DNA of 64,000 nt from Glaciihabitans sp. INWT7 (GCF_014217685.1 NZ_CP043653.1:3166419-3230418), one strand, 5' to 3'. Shown: positions 20,201 to 25,461, counted from the first letter of the stretch. Numbers and translations: made by a program. Notes: generated by a model from the sequence alone, not told the origin.

Positions 20201-21095
20201 AGAGGTTGGCGGGAAGGCTCAGGCAGTTCGTCGCGTCACTGCGCGCGTTCGCGGGGGTGGTGATCGCCGTTCCGACGAGAGCGAGAGTCGGTGCCGCCGA
20301 GGTGGGGTTGGTCACAGCGACCTGGTACATCGTCGCGGCTGTCGAGATGAAGGCGAGGTTGCCGTTGTTCATCGCGAACACCGAGCCGTACCCGTTCACG
20401 GGGATGATCGTGGACGAGATCGTCGTGACATTTCCGGAGAAATCGATGCGGTAGAAGTTGTTGTTCGTGTTGTAGTCGTGGCCCCAGAGGTAGCCGTCCT
20501 TGACCGCGAGGTCGGCGAATCGGATGTTCGGGATCGTGATCGTCGTGCGGGTGAGGGCGGCGCCGGTGGCGAGGTTGGCGATCTTGTAGATCGCGGTGGT
20601 GCCCGCGTTTCCGTTGGCGACATAGTAGTTGCCGGCGCTGTCGAAGGTGCCGCTGTCCCACAGCGAGCTCGGCGCGGTGCCGAGAGCCGGGGAGGCGGCG
20701 AAGGTGGCCACGATGTTGCCGGTGCTGTCGATCCGCACGATCGAGCCGTTGATCAGCGTGCCGTAGAGGAAGTTGTCGACGGGGTTGAAGGCGAGGGCGT
20801 TGTAGTTGGTGGTCGCGGTGCCTTGATTCGGGCCGAAGGCGGTGAAGGTGGAGCTGCCATTCGAGTTGTAGGTGCCCTTGTAGAGCTGGGTGCTCGTGCC
20901 CGAACTGGGGCCGTACTGGGCGAAGAAGGTGGGAACGACGCAGTCGAACTTGAGTCCGGCGCCGTCGGCGACCGCAGCCTGCGGTGTGGTGACGACCTCG
21001 GAGACGACGGTGATTCCGAAGACGGCGATGCTGAGCGCAAGGGTCGCCGCAAGGAAGCGGGTGAGGAGCGCTGAACTTCGGGTCGCGATAGTCAC
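5205..21095 (-). CDS. Giant LAXTG-anchored surface protein with 56 Ig/cadherin-like repeats
   Basis: A predicted 5,296-residue wall-anchored surface protein. The order is: signal peptide (1 to about 43, charged start, hydrophobic core, A-V-A-D cleavage region); a 250-residue beta-propeller-like head (about 48-295, resembling DUF6923); a DUF11 domain (about 296-418); 56 tandem 84-94-residue repeats (about 419-5238) of the Big_9/cadherin-like type, each with an A-x-x-D start, an A-N-D-x-G turn, N/H-G-T, F-T-P and G-F-S-G motifs and a Y-T-x-T-D strand; then LAFTG, LANTG and LAFTG (5241-5265), a membrane span (5270-5288) and an RRNR tail. LAXTG is the class E sortase motif. The GTG at 21095 is chosen because the signal peptide begins there and GAAAGG precedes it. 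The frame is intact throughout. Likely role: adhesin or stalk; ligand unknown. Confidence 0.85.
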   Translation of the reverse strand: MTIATRSSALLTRFLAATLALSIAVFGITVVSEVVTTPQAAVADGAGLKFDCVVPTFFAQYGPSSGTSTQLYKGTYNSNGSSTFTAFGPNQGTATTNYNALAFNPVDNFLYGTLINGSIVRIDSTGNIVATFAASPALGTAPSSLWDSGTFDSAGNYYVANGNAGTTAIYKIANLATGAALTRTTITIPNIRFADLAVKDGYLWGHDYNTNNNFYRIDFSGNVTTISSTIIPVNGYGSVFAMNNGNLAFISTAATMYQVAVTNPTSAAPTLALVGTAITTPANARSDATNCLSLPANLSITKTGPAAVLVSTQVTWTITVNNAGPGLSSGFVVQDALPTGISAVTATSTNANCTIAGSNLDCTSGALAVGASVVITVKATAPNGFATLKNTAKVTGNEADTDLSNNTASVTTTVAPTAIKAVNDTASTTYPAAVTTTATPVNIGVLANDTGTGLSVTAVSTPANGIAVVTGTGVGNTVTYSPAANFSGTDSFTYTVTDQYGQVATATVTVTVPPKAYNDTIATSTNTPATINVLANDPGASETAAVATNPTHGTLNFAPNGTVTYTPASGYSGTDSFTYTQTATGGTSTATVNITVTPLAVNDSYTTPVNTAVPVSVLANDKGTSITATKLTDPAHGTVTIASNGTGSYVPNAEFTGTDTFTYTLSGTGGSATATVSILVTPTAANDSATTTSTVAVSGNVLTNDHGTNRSVAVTTAPTHGTVVLDPTTGAYTYTPTGTFSGADVFTYTLTADGGTATATVSIAVKPTAVNDTITTGVNTAVSGNVTINDNGSNKSVALGTTVTNGTLTLSAPGAYTYTPNANFTGTDSFTYTLTADGGTSTATATITVTPLAVNDAYTTAAGTPAALSVLANDKGTNKSAAKLTNPSNGTVVLAADGTGTYTPNAGFSGTDSFTYTLTGDGGTAVATVTITVTPVAVADTLSTPVDTAAAGNLLTNDLGTGKSVAVTSGPSHGTLTLTATTGAYTYTPTAGYSGPDSVSYTLTAAGGSSSSILTISVTPKAVDDSGTTNANTAITIPGATLVANDGGSGLTVTSVSAAVNGTIAFNGGNPSFTPTAGFSGTGSYQYNATDSAGKTSSAIVTITVLPIASADTATTTANTAVTSTNLTANDAGTGLTVTVVSAPVNGTVVLGGGNPVFTPTAGFSGQASYSYTATDGSGKTTSATVTVTVLPVAAADTATTNANTAITLSALRANDAGTGLTVTTVSSPVNGTVVVNGGSPIFTPANNFSGTASFAYTVADGAGKTSTATVTVTVLPVAANDSVTTNANTAVTVATLTGNDAGAGLTVTAVSSPVNGTVALNGGSPVFTPTTGFSGAASYGYTATDASGKTTSASVAVTVLPTTVADTATTNANTPVTSSSLAANDAGTGLTVTAVSSPVNGTVALNSGSPIFTPTTGFSGTASYGYTVTDAAGRAASSTVTVTVVPVAVADARSTNANTPLTIANLTANDAGSSLSVTAVSAPANGSVALNGGSPIFTPSANFSGTGSFSYTATDSSNRTTTATVTVTVLPIAAPDAGTTNANTPVTLSALTGNDAGTALTVTTVGSAVNGTVALNGGAPIFTPANNFSGAASFSYTATDGSGKTSSATVTVTVLPVAAADAAATGVNVPVTSLGMTLVGNDAGTGLTVTGVGSAVNGTVALNGGNPIFTPALGFSGTASYGYTATDAAGKSTSATVTVTVTPGAVNDTTSTVVDVTVTIPAATLLANDSGSGLALTAVSSPVNGTVSLNASGNPVFVPSANFSGAASFVYTATDSSNRTSTATVAVTVVPRAVADVATTNANTAVTTAASALLANDRGTGLGITAVSNATHGTIILVSGNPVFTPAPSFSGIATFDYTVTDASGASSSTTVTVTVLPTAVSDARTTNANTPVTSTDLTGNDLGTGLAVTAVSSPVNGAVVLNGGSPIFTPTTGFSGTAAYGYTVTDGNGKATSASVTVTVLPVAAADSATTAANTAVTISTLTANDAGTGLTVTAVASPVNGTVVLNGVSPIFTPTTGFSGTASYSYTATDSSGKTTSATVTVTVLPVAAADARTTTANTAVTLSTLTANDAGTGLTVTAVGSATNGTVVLNGGSPIFTPATGFSGTASFLYTATDSSNRTSSATVTVTVLPVAVADAKTTTANTPVTLSTLTANDAGTGLTVTAVGSATNGTVVLNAGSPIFTPATGFSGTASFGYTAKDSSGQAVNATVTITVLPTATPDVATTPAGTAVTVPGASLVANDAGTGLTVTAVGAVSNGTVALNSGNPVFTPAAGYSGPAVFSYSATDSSGAIVSSTVTVSVTPTAAPDAKTTTANTAVTIPAASLTSNDVGTTLTVTAVGSPVNGSVVLNAGGNPVFTPAAGFSGSASFAYTVTDASGQVATSTVTVTVLPTAINDAATTNANTAITLSALTGNDLGTGLTVTAVGAATNGTVVLNAGSPIFTPSPGFSGTGSFPYTAKDGTGASTTATVTITVLPIAAEDASSTNANTAITLSNLVANDAGTSLAVTAVGTASNGAVTLNAGSPIFTPTTNFSGPASFVYTATDGSGKSTSATVSITVVPVAAADAVATNANSPVSTAGSALVANDAGTGLTVTAVSSPSHGTVVLTAGNAVFTPDANYSGPATYLYTATDSTGGTTSATVTVTVRPIAAPDTASTNANTPVTVSTFTANDAGTSLSVTAVAAPVNGTVVLTNGSPVFTPANNFSGTASFGYTVTDAAGQTASSTVSVTVLPVAAADTATTTANTPVTSSTLAANDAGTGLSVTAVSAPVNGTVALNGGAPIFTPAAGFSAVGSYSYTATDAANRTSSATVTVTVLPVAAADSTSTAANTAVTVPGSTLVANDAGTGLTVTAVSSATHGTVSLAGGNPTFTPTAGFSGVATFVYTATDGNNKTTSATVTVTVLPGAVADARTTTANVAITTGDLTANDIGTGLTVTAVSAATNGTVALNGGSPIFTPTTNFSGTASYLYTATDGTGTTSTATVTITVLPTAVADARTTNANTPLVSSDLLANDAGTGLTVTAVSTPANGTVVLGGGSPVFTPANNFSGTASYGYTATDASGKSSSATVTITVLPVAAADAGSTTANTPLTLSTLTANDAGSALTVTAVSSPVNGTVVLNSGSPIFTPAAGFSGTASFGYTATDGSGKTSSATVTITVLPVAATDAGSTTANTPVTFPTLTGNDVGTALTVTAVGSASHGTVALNAGSPIFTPAAGFSGAASFDYTATDASGKTTSATVSVTVLPVAGADSTTTGVNVPVTLLGLTLLGNDAGSSLSVTGVSSPVNGTVVLNGGSPRFTPALGFSGIASFVYTATDSAGATSSATVTVTVTPGAGNDTAITTVDVTTTILASDLLANDSGSGLHLTAVSSPVNGTVSLDASGNPVFVPTANFSGVASFQYTVADSTGTSSSATVTVTVLPKAVADTATTTANTALGVAASALTGNDRGTSLTVTAVGGASHGTVVLTAGSPVFTPAAGYSGPASFDYTVTDAAGATSTATVSVSVLPTATADATSTVTNTSVTTLGTDLTSNDLGTGMTVVAVANGSHGTVALNSGNPRFTPTPGYSGAASYQYTATDASGKTASATVTVTVRPLAVDDSAITPANTAVDVAATDLVGNDLGSGLQVTAVSAPTHGTVSLASGIATFVPATGFSGSASFAYTATDSSGLTAVAAVTVTVLPVAAADTATTTANTPVTSSALVGNDAGSGLTVTAVGSATNGSVVLNAGNAIFTPAAGFSGQASYGYTATDAAGKTTSATVTVTVLPVAAPDAASTNANTPVTLTTLTSNDAGSVLTVTAVGSATNGSVVLNAGSPIFTPASNFSGAAGFSYTATDASGATVSSTVTITVRPTAAADSVTTTANTAVTAAGASLLGNDAGSGLAVTAVGSPSHGTVALNSGNPVFTPAAGFSGQASYLYTVTDSSGATTSATVTVTVTPTAATDTASTTANTAVIIAGSAITANDAGTGLTVTAVANPTNGTVVLGGGSPVFTPAAGFSGTAGFDYTVTDASGSTTGSTVTVTVRPTATADSATTAANTTVTIPGATLAGNDSGSALTVTAVSGATHGTVGLTAGNAAFTPANNYSGPAVFTYTVTDASGRTATATVAITVTPSSVGDSAATGVDVPLVITGSILTANDAGTGLTVTAVGSAVNGSVALNGGNPRFTPAAGFSGVASFQYTATDASGATTTSMVTVVVSPGAVDDNGTTTAAAPVTFPAAVLLSNDSGAGLTITGVSNPVNGSVALNGGNPRFTPAAGFSGAASFDYTVTDGANSVTSATVHVTVTPTATADSASTTAGTPVSLSATTLLANDTGTTLQLTNVSSPTHGSVALLAGPAVAAQFTPASGFSGTATFDYTATDAAGQQTTATVTVTVLPTATPDQASTPAGTPVTLTDLTTNDSGSVLTITAVSSAVGGTVTLNGGSPRFTPAAGFSGPASFAYTATDGSGNTVTSTVSVTVLPVATPDTATTRGGAPLLVTTASLIGDDLGSGLSLTAVGNPVNGAVALDLAGNPVFTPTAGFSGTASFSYTVTDSAGNSSTATVTVTVLPLAVADSASTNANTAITLPGSTLLANDSGSSLVVTSVGSASHGAVTLNAGNPVFTPTAGFSGAASFGYTATDSSGNTTSTTVTVTVLPVAAADAASTLAGAPVTVTRASLVGNDAGSSLTVTSVQNAAGGSVVLGGGNPVFTPAPGFSGAASFDYTVTDAAGNTATATVTVTVRPIAAGDALTTTAGAAATITGAELTGNDVGSALTVTAVTSATHGTVALLNGVVTFTPAAGFSGNASFSYTATDASGQTVTATVAVTVRPSATPDARATSAGIELVSAASALTANDLGSTLVITSVANPVGGTVTLASGSVHFVPTVGFSGTGGYDYTVRDAAGNTATTTVTVTVGPVAVSDVDATVTGIAVVVPVLANDLGTTLTVTSASPSSHGTVTIVDGGISYLPNDGYSGADVFTYVMAGDGGTSTATVRIAVSPTTAGDVGTTVADQPVDIDVLANDVGTGFEITDPGTPDHGTTSVVDGRIRYVPLAGFSGTDTFSYTAQDGAGVLRTALVTVFVSPISLPDTATGSANAPIVIDLNGNDIGWSLAVTSIGIPSNGRASIQRNGTVSFTPPTGWSGIATMEYTTTDWAGLTTANLATITIRPTAAPDAAKTPAGKAVSFALLGNDVGTGLTVTAFAKSTHGTMAITADGTATFTPTDGWSGLETLSYTTTDAAGSTATAAITITVTPSIGLAFTGSTKSHSTKIGLANTGLAFTGADPWSMVAIGLLLLMLGVMIVIVGRRNRTNP
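5301..5375 (-). other. Triple LAXTG sorting-motif cluster
   Basis: Encodes LAFTG, then after ten residues LANTG directly followed by LAFTG. The last copy is the one correctly placed 4 residues before the hydrophobic span. Only one motif is normally needed for sortase cleavage. Confidence 0.8.
5382..19840 (-). repeat. Array of 56 in-frame ~255-261-bp repeats
   Basis: I aligned the translated repeats by eye and counted 56 units. The first seven (N-terminal) and last four are the most divergent and lack the V-N-G-T-V-x-L-N-G-G core; units 8-52 are closely related. Most units are 85 residues (255 bp) or 87 residues. A higher-order pattern is also present: units 15-17 (around 15.5-16.3 kb) closely match units 34-36 (around 10.7-11.4 kb). 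Confidence 0.85.
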
Positions 21096-21299
21096 GGGAC
21101 TATGCCTTTCGGGTATTCCCCGACACGGGTGAGGCGTCGAGCAGAATCCACCTCCCTGGGCGGGGAAGCGAACAATTCGGGTGTGCTGCGGGCAGAGCGC
21201 GGCAGAGAGTCGGCCGACGTCACAGTCGGCCAGATAGCCCCCAACCACCCCCGAGCCTATTGACGCCGCCGCGCCGCGACACTCCCCAATGCGGGTGTC

Positions 21300-21337
21300 G
21301 TGTAATAACTTGCACAGTCTTGTGCAAGTTATTACAC
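21300..21337. promoter_or_regulatory. 38-bp palindrome containing the TetR-gene promoter (probable operator)
   Basis: Arms 21300-21316 and 21321-21337 are perfectly complementary (17 bp each) around a GTCT centre. A promoter lies inside it on the plus strand: TTGCAC (21310-21315), 17-nt spacer, TACACT (21333-21338), with the ATG of the TetR gene 6 nt further. By symmetry the minus strand carries TTGCAC-N17-TACACG, pointing to the giant surface-protein gene 205 bp away. The operator role is inferred from its position in front of a TetR gene. Confidence 0.8.
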
Positions 21338-21344
21338 TGGAGCC

Positions 21345-22022
21345 ATGACCACCGCCTCCCCACTGCGTGCACCGCGCCGCGATGCCGCCGAGAATCGCGA
21401 GTCCCTTCTCGCCGCGGCGCGCGTCGTGTTCAACCACGATCCCTCCGCCTCACTCGAGGCGGTGGCCGCTCAGGCGGGCCTCAGCCGTCGCTCGGTCTAC
21501 GGGCACTTCGCCAATCGCGAGGAGCTGCTGCTGGAGCTCGTGACCACCGGCGCGCGCCGGGTGGCGACGGCGCTGGAGTCGGTGACCCATCCCGATCCCC
21601 TCGTGCGCCTCGCCCTGATCGCCTCGAGCCTCTGGCGCGAGGTGGAGAGCGTGCGCGTGATGGCGCTGGTGGCCGTGCGTGGCCCACTCGCGGTCCACAC
21701 CGCCGCGACCCTTGGTGCCATCAGGGCGAACGTGCGTGCCGCGATCACCGAGGGCCAGGCCGACGGATCGATGCGAACAGACCTCGCGGTCGAGCGCCTC
21801 GCCCGGCTGGTGGAAGACACTGCTCTCGTCGTGCTCGAAGACTCGACGGAGCATCCGCTCGGCGCGCAGGAGGGCGACCGCCTCGCCATGCTGATGACCC
21901 TGGCTGTCGTCGGTCTCGGCTGGCGCGAAGCCGGCACCTTCATCGACGGGCGACCCGAGCTCGCCTGGCCCGCCGCCACCGAACCAGCCGCCGATCTGCG
22001 AGCAGACAGGGCGGGCCAGTGA
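21345..22022 (+). CDS. TetR/AcrR family transcriptional regulator
   Basis: One-component repressor of 225 residues. The N-terminal helix-turn-helix is typical of TetR: R-E-S-L-L-A-A-A-R-V-V-F, then L-E-A-V-A-A-Q-A-G-L-S-R-R-S-V-Y-G-H-F and N-R-E-E-L-L-L-E-L. The C-terminal ligand domain is not recognisable to substrate level. The gene heads a three-gene operon (ATGA overlap with the next gene), and the palindrome covering its own promoter indicates autoregulation of the ABC-like/YhgE operon and possibly of the divergent giant gene. The start codon sits 6 nt after the -10 box. Confidence 0.9.
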   Translation: MTTASPLRAPRRDAAENRESLLAAARVVFNHDPSASLEAVAAQAGLSRRSVYGHFANREELLLELVTTGARRVATALESVTHPDPLVRLALIASSLWREVESVRVMALVAVRGPLAVHTAATLGAIRANVRAAITEGQADGSMRTDLAVERLARLVEDTALVVLEDSTEHPLGAQEGDRLAMLMTLAVVGLGWREAGTFIDGRPELAWPAATEPAADLRADRAGQ

Positions 22023-22729
22023 TGCGCATAGAACTCCAACAGGCCGCCATCGGGCGGGGGCTCGGCGCTTCTGTGCCCGCTCTCGACCTGATCGTCGACG
22101 GACCGGTTCCCGTCGTGGTGGCCGTCCAGACCGATGAACGCCCGATGCTGGTGTCGATGCTGCTCGCCGGGCGGGTTCGCTGCGACACCGGGCGCGTGCT
22201 CGTCGATGGCACGGAGGATGCCGACCGGCTTCGTCGCCGCACGGCCCTGGTCGACACCCCGATCGTCGCAGAGCCCGGCGCGGGAATCGCCCTCTCCACC
22301 ATCGTCGCCGAGGAGTTCTCCTTCGCCGGATTGCCCACCTCCGGGCGGGCCGTACGCCGCTTTCTCGCCGATCACGGGCTGGCCGACTTCGCCCCCCTCC
22401 CGGTGCGCGCTCTTCCGCCGGCCGATCGCATCCGCCTCTTCAGCGAACTGGCGGTGCTGCGTGCGGGAGTCGACGGCATCATCGTCACCTCGCCGGAGCG
22501 CCACGGCGGCGCACCCGCCGAGTGGTTCGGGCACCTGGTGGACCTTGCCGACCGCGGCGTGACCGTGGCCATCGTCACCGACTACGCCACCGCCAAGATC
22601 CTCATCGGCCTGGGAGCGCGGGACGGCGCAACGCCGGAAACCCCACCCGACCAAGAACCAGCAGAAACAGAAACGGATCCAGAACCGTTGCTGGCCCCCA
22701 CGGATCCCCCGGAAAGCGACCTGTCGTGA
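22022..22729 (+). CDS. Degenerate ABC-transporter ATPase-like protein (pseudoenzyme)
   Basis: A 235-residue protein whose layout follows an ABC nucleotide-binding domain while the catalytic motifs are gone. The Walker A position reads A-V-Q-T-D-E-R-P-M instead of GxxGxGKS/T. It is followed by the expected L-L-A-G-x8-G-R-V-L-V-D-G strand. The signature LSGGQ is A-L-P-P-A-D-R, and Walker B LLLDEP is I-I-V-T-S-P-E. The C-terminal 35 residues are acidic and Pro/Glu-rich. It overlaps the TetR gene (TGATG) and the YhgE gene (GTGA), so it should be made with them, perhaps as a non-hydrolysing partner of the YhgE membrane protein. ATP binding is unlikely. Distant relationship judged by motif position only. 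Confidence 0.6.
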   Translation: MRIELQQAAIGRGLGASVPALDLIVDGPVPVVVAVQTDERPMLVSMLLAGRVRCDTGRVLVDGTEDADRLRRRTALVDTPIVAEPGAGIALSTIVAEEFSFAGLPTSGRAVRRFLADHGLADFAPLPVRALPPADRIRLFSELAVLRAGVDGIIVTSPERHGGAPAEWFGHLVDLADRGVTVAIVTDYATAKILIGLGARDGATPETPPDQEPAETETDPEPLLAPTDPPESDLS

Positions 22730-24624
22730 AGATCTCCCCTCTCATCCGCGCCGAATTCGCGCGCCTCACCTCCAGCCGAATCGGCATCGCATCCCTCATC
22801 GCCCTCATGACGGTGCCGCTCGTCTACGGCGGCCTCTACCTGTGGGGCAACCAGGACCCGTATTCGAGCCTCGACAAGGTGCCCGCCGCGCTCGTCGTGC
22901 AGGACACCGGAACCACTGTCGACGGCACGCGGACCAACTACGGCGAGAAGGCCGCGAAGTCCCTGTTGACAGACGAGAAGTTCGGCTGGGTCGAGGTCAC
23001 CGCCGCGCAGGCGGCCGCCGGCGTGAAGAACGGCACCTACGACTTCGGCATCACCTTTCCGTCCGACTTCTCCGCCCGGCTCTCCTCCGCATCGGGTGAC
23101 AGCCCTCGGTCCGCCCAGTTGAAGGTCACGACCGACGACACGAACAGCTACCTCTCCACGACCATCGCCAAGCAGGCCGCAGAGGCCGTGCGGGTGGAGA
23201 TCGCCAAAGAGGTCGGCGCAGAGGCATCCCTCACCCTGCTCGCCGCGGTGGGCGACCTCCGCGACGGCCTGGTGAAAGCCGACGACGGGGCGAGCACGCT
23301 GGCGGATGGCGCGGCCTCTGCCGCGACCGGTGCGGCGTCTCTCAGCTCCGGCAGCTCGACCCTCGCCAGCGGAGCGGCGTCGCTCTCGAGCGGGATCTCC
23401 CGGCTCGACGCGAAGGCCTCGAGCCTTCCGTCTTCGGCCACACAACTCAGCAGCGGCGCATCGAGCGTGGCATCAGGGGCGGCAGCGGCCTCATCCGGCA
23501 GCGCGACGCTCGCCGGCAAGGCCACCCAGGTGGCGACCCTCGCCGCTGGCACCCGGTCCCAGGTGGCCGCCGAGCTGGCCGACGCGGGAGTGGATCCGGC
23601 CGTCGCCGCGACTGTCGACGCTCAGCTCGCCGGGGTCTCCGGCGCGACCGCCCAGGTCGGAGCGGGAACCTCGTCGCTCTCGACGAGTCTCGGCACTCTC
23701 GCCGCCGGCGCGGCGCAGGTCTCGGCGGGAGCGGCCACCCTGAAGGCCTCCGCGCCGGCCCTCTCCTCTGCGGTGCATTCGGCAGCGACCGGGGCCACGA
23801 GCCTCTCGAGCGGAGCCGGCGAGCTGGCGAGCGGGGCATCCGCTCTCGGCAGTGGCACGGCGGAACTGGCGAGCGGATCGGCGACGCTCGAGAGCTCGCT
23901 CTCCGACGCGGTGGCCAAGGTTCCCGTCACCACCGCCGCCGATCGCCAGGCGACAGCGGATCTCATCGCCAACCCGCTCGCGGTGAAACAGAGCGCGATC
24001 ACGCAGGCGGCCAACTACGGAGCCGGCCTCGCGCCGTTCTTCCTCGCGCTGGCCTCATGGATCGGCATTTACGCGCTCTTCCTGCTGGTGCGACCGCTCT
24101 CGCGCCGGGCCCTGACCGCGGTGCGCCGCCCGATCCGCACCACCCTGGCCGGCTGGCTGACGCCCGCCATGCTCGGGGTCGTGCAGATGGTCGGGCTCTT
24201 CGCTCTGGTGACCCTCGCTCTGCACCTGCCCGTGGCGAACCCGGTGGGCCTCGTCGCCTTCATGGCCTTCGTGGCGATGACCTTCGCCGCGATCGTGCTT
24301 GCCCTCAACGTGCTGCTCGGCAGTGTCGGGCAGTTTCTCGCGCTGGTCTTCATGGTGGTGCAGCTGGTGACCGCCGGCGGAACCTTCCCCTGGCAGACCC
24401 TCCCTGGTCCGCTCGCCGCGCTGCACCAGGCGCTGCCGATGAGTCATGCGGTGGATGGCATCCGCCAACTCATGTACGGCGGTCTGAGCGCGAGCGTCTG
24501 GTCTTCGATCCTGCCGCTCGTGCTCTGGCTGGTCGGCTCGTTGGTGGTCTCCGTGCTCGGCGCGATGCGCCAGGGGCGGTTCCGCATCCTGCGCGAGCTG
24601 CGACAGTCGCCGATCGGGGCGTGA
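22726..24624 (+). CDS. YhgE/Pip family membrane protein
   Basis: A 632-residue membrane protein of the YhgE/phage-infection-protein family. One N-terminal membrane span (about 17-37) is followed by a large extracytoplasmic region. Its second half (about 186-405) is a low-complexity Ala/Ser/Gly array in which L-x-S-G or L-A-S-G recurs about every 7 residues, which suggests a long helical rod or coiled coil. Five spans follow from about residue 436 and resemble an ABC-2 permease domain. The start is a GTG overlapping the previous stop. Relatives include Lactococcus Pip, a phage receptor, and proteins of type VII/ESX clusters; no ESX gene is nearby. Function here is unknown, possibly export or envelope related. 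Confidence 0.88.
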   Translation: MKISPLIRAEFARLTSSRIGIASLIALMTVPLVYGGLYLWGNQDPYSSLDKVPAALVVQDTGTTVDGTRTNYGEKAAKSLLTDEKFGWVEVTAAQAAAGVKNGTYDFGITFPSDFSARLSSASGDSPRSAQLKVTTDDTNSYLSTTIAKQAAEAVRVEIAKEVGAEASLTLLAAVGDLRDGLVKADDGASTLADGAASAATGAASLSSGSSTLASGAASLSSGISRLDAKASSLPSSATQLSSGASSVASGAAAASSGSATLAGKATQVATLAAGTRSQVAAELADAGVDPAVAATVDAQLAGVSGATAQVGAGTSSLSTSLGTLAAGAAQVSAGAATLKASAPALSSAVHSAATGATSLSSGAGELASGASALGSGTAELASGSATLESSLSDAVAKVPVTTAADRQATADLIANPLAVKQSAITQAANYGAGLAPFFLALASWIGIYALFLLVRPLSRRALTAVRRPIRTTLAGWLTPAMLGVVQMVGLFALVTLALHLPVANPVGLVAFMAFVAMTFAAIVLALNVLLGSVGQFLALVFMVVQLVTAGGTFPWQTLPGPLAALHQALPMSHAVDGIRQLMYGGLSASVWSSILPLVLWLVGSLVVSVLGAMRQGRFRILRELRQSPIGA

Positions 24625-24661
24625 GCCACTCAGGCTGAGGCCCCGCCCGGGGCCGGGCCGC

Positions 24662-24681
24662 CTGAGGCCGGACGGCCTCAG
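24662..24681. terminator. Bidirectional hairpin between convergent genes
   Basis: CTGAGGCC and GGCCTCAG form a perfect 8-bp stem around GGAC, with further GC-rich pairing just upstream. It lies between the YhgE gene and the RNA methyltransferase gene, which converge, and overlaps the methyltransferase stop. There is no T-tract, as is common in high-GC actinobacteria. Confidence 0.55.
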
Positions 24682-25313
24682 AAGGTGGCGTGCTGCGTGA
24701 TCCACGCGTGCATGGCGACGGCAGCGGCAGCCGAGGCGTTGAGGCTGCGGGTGGATCCGAACTGGCTGATCTCCACGATGTGCGACGCGGCGGCGATCGC
24801 CTCGGCACTGAGCCCCGGACCCTCCTGCCCGAACAGCAGGATGCAGGCCGGCGCGAATGAGAAGGTCTCGATGATTACGGAGCCGGGCACGTTGTCGATG
24901 GCGATGATCGGGAGGGCGGCATCCGCTGCCCAGCTGGCGAAGCTCGCGACATCCGGGTGGTACATCACGTGCTGGTAGCGGTCGGTCACCATGGCGCCGC
25001 GCTTGTTCCAGCGCTTGCGACCGATGATGTGCACGGTGTCGGCCCCGAAGGCGTTCGCGCTGCGCACGATCGAGCCGATGTTCATGTCGTGCTGCCAGTT
25101 CTCGATCGCCACGTGGAAGGGATGCCGCGACTCGTCGAGATCCGCCACGATCGCCTCCATCGTCCAATAGCGGTAGCGATCGACGACGTTGCGTGAGTCG
25201 CCCCTCTCGAGCAGTTCGGGATCGTAGAACGGCTCGGTGGGCAGCGCACCCTTCCACGGTCCGACGCCGTTGGTGGTGAGCTCGACGCTCGGGTTGGGCT
25301 CTGGCGATGTCAC
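24678..25313 (-). CDS. SpoU/TrmH-family RNA 2'-O-methyltransferase
   Basis: SAM-dependent ribose methyltransferase of the SPOUT superfamily acting on tRNA or rRNA. The 211 residues contain the three SpoU motifs: N-I-G-S-I-V-R-S-A-N-A-F-G (motif 1), L-L-F-G-Q-E-G-P-G-L-S (motif 2) and R-S-L-N-A-S-A-A-A-A-V-A-M (motif 3, knot and cofactor binding). The target nucleotide cannot be inferred. I chose GTG at 25313 because a TACCCT box (minus strand, 25320-25325) lies 6 nt upstream; an in-frame ATG at 25370 would place the promoter inside the gene. Stand-alone gene. Confidence 0.9.
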   Translation of the reverse strand: MTSPEPNPSVELTTNGVGPWKGALPTEPFYDPELLERGDSRNVVDRYRYWTMEAIVADLDESRHPFHVAIENWQHDMNIGSIVRSANAFGADTVHIIGRKRWNKRGAMVTDRYQHVMYHPDVASFASWAADAALPIIAIDNVPGSVIIETFSFAPACILLFGQEGPGLSAEAIAAASHIVEISQFGSTRSLNASAAAAVAMHAWITQHATF

Positions 25314-25319
25314 TCCGTC

Positions 25320-25325
25320 AGGGTA
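25320..25325 (-). promoter_or_regulatory. -10 box of the RNA methyltransferase gene, leaderless spacing
   Basis: TACCCT (minus strand) ends 6 nt before the GTG at 25313. Confidence 0.45.
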
Positions 25326-25461
25326 GCCGGGATCCTCCGCCGCAATTGCTGTTGGGAAGGCTGCTGACAAGCTGACGAAGAGACCTCGGCCCGTGGCCGG
25401 GGTCCTTTCTCGCGCTGCGCTCCACAGCTACTCTCCTGACAGACGAGGGATGATAGACGCG

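Noticed and set aside
7317-21074. Large Arg/Gly-rich open frames on the plus strand opposite the giant gene (for example 7317-10091 and 18177-21074)
   Set aside because: They are antisense mirrors of the repeat array: the high-GC repeats lack stop codons in the complementary frame, the products are low-complexity G/R/D-rich, and no ribosome-binding or promoter pattern accompanies them.
22582-23445. Minus-strand frames opposite the YhgE gene
   Set aside because: They arise from the Ala/Ser/Gly-rich repeat of the real gene and show no protein motif.
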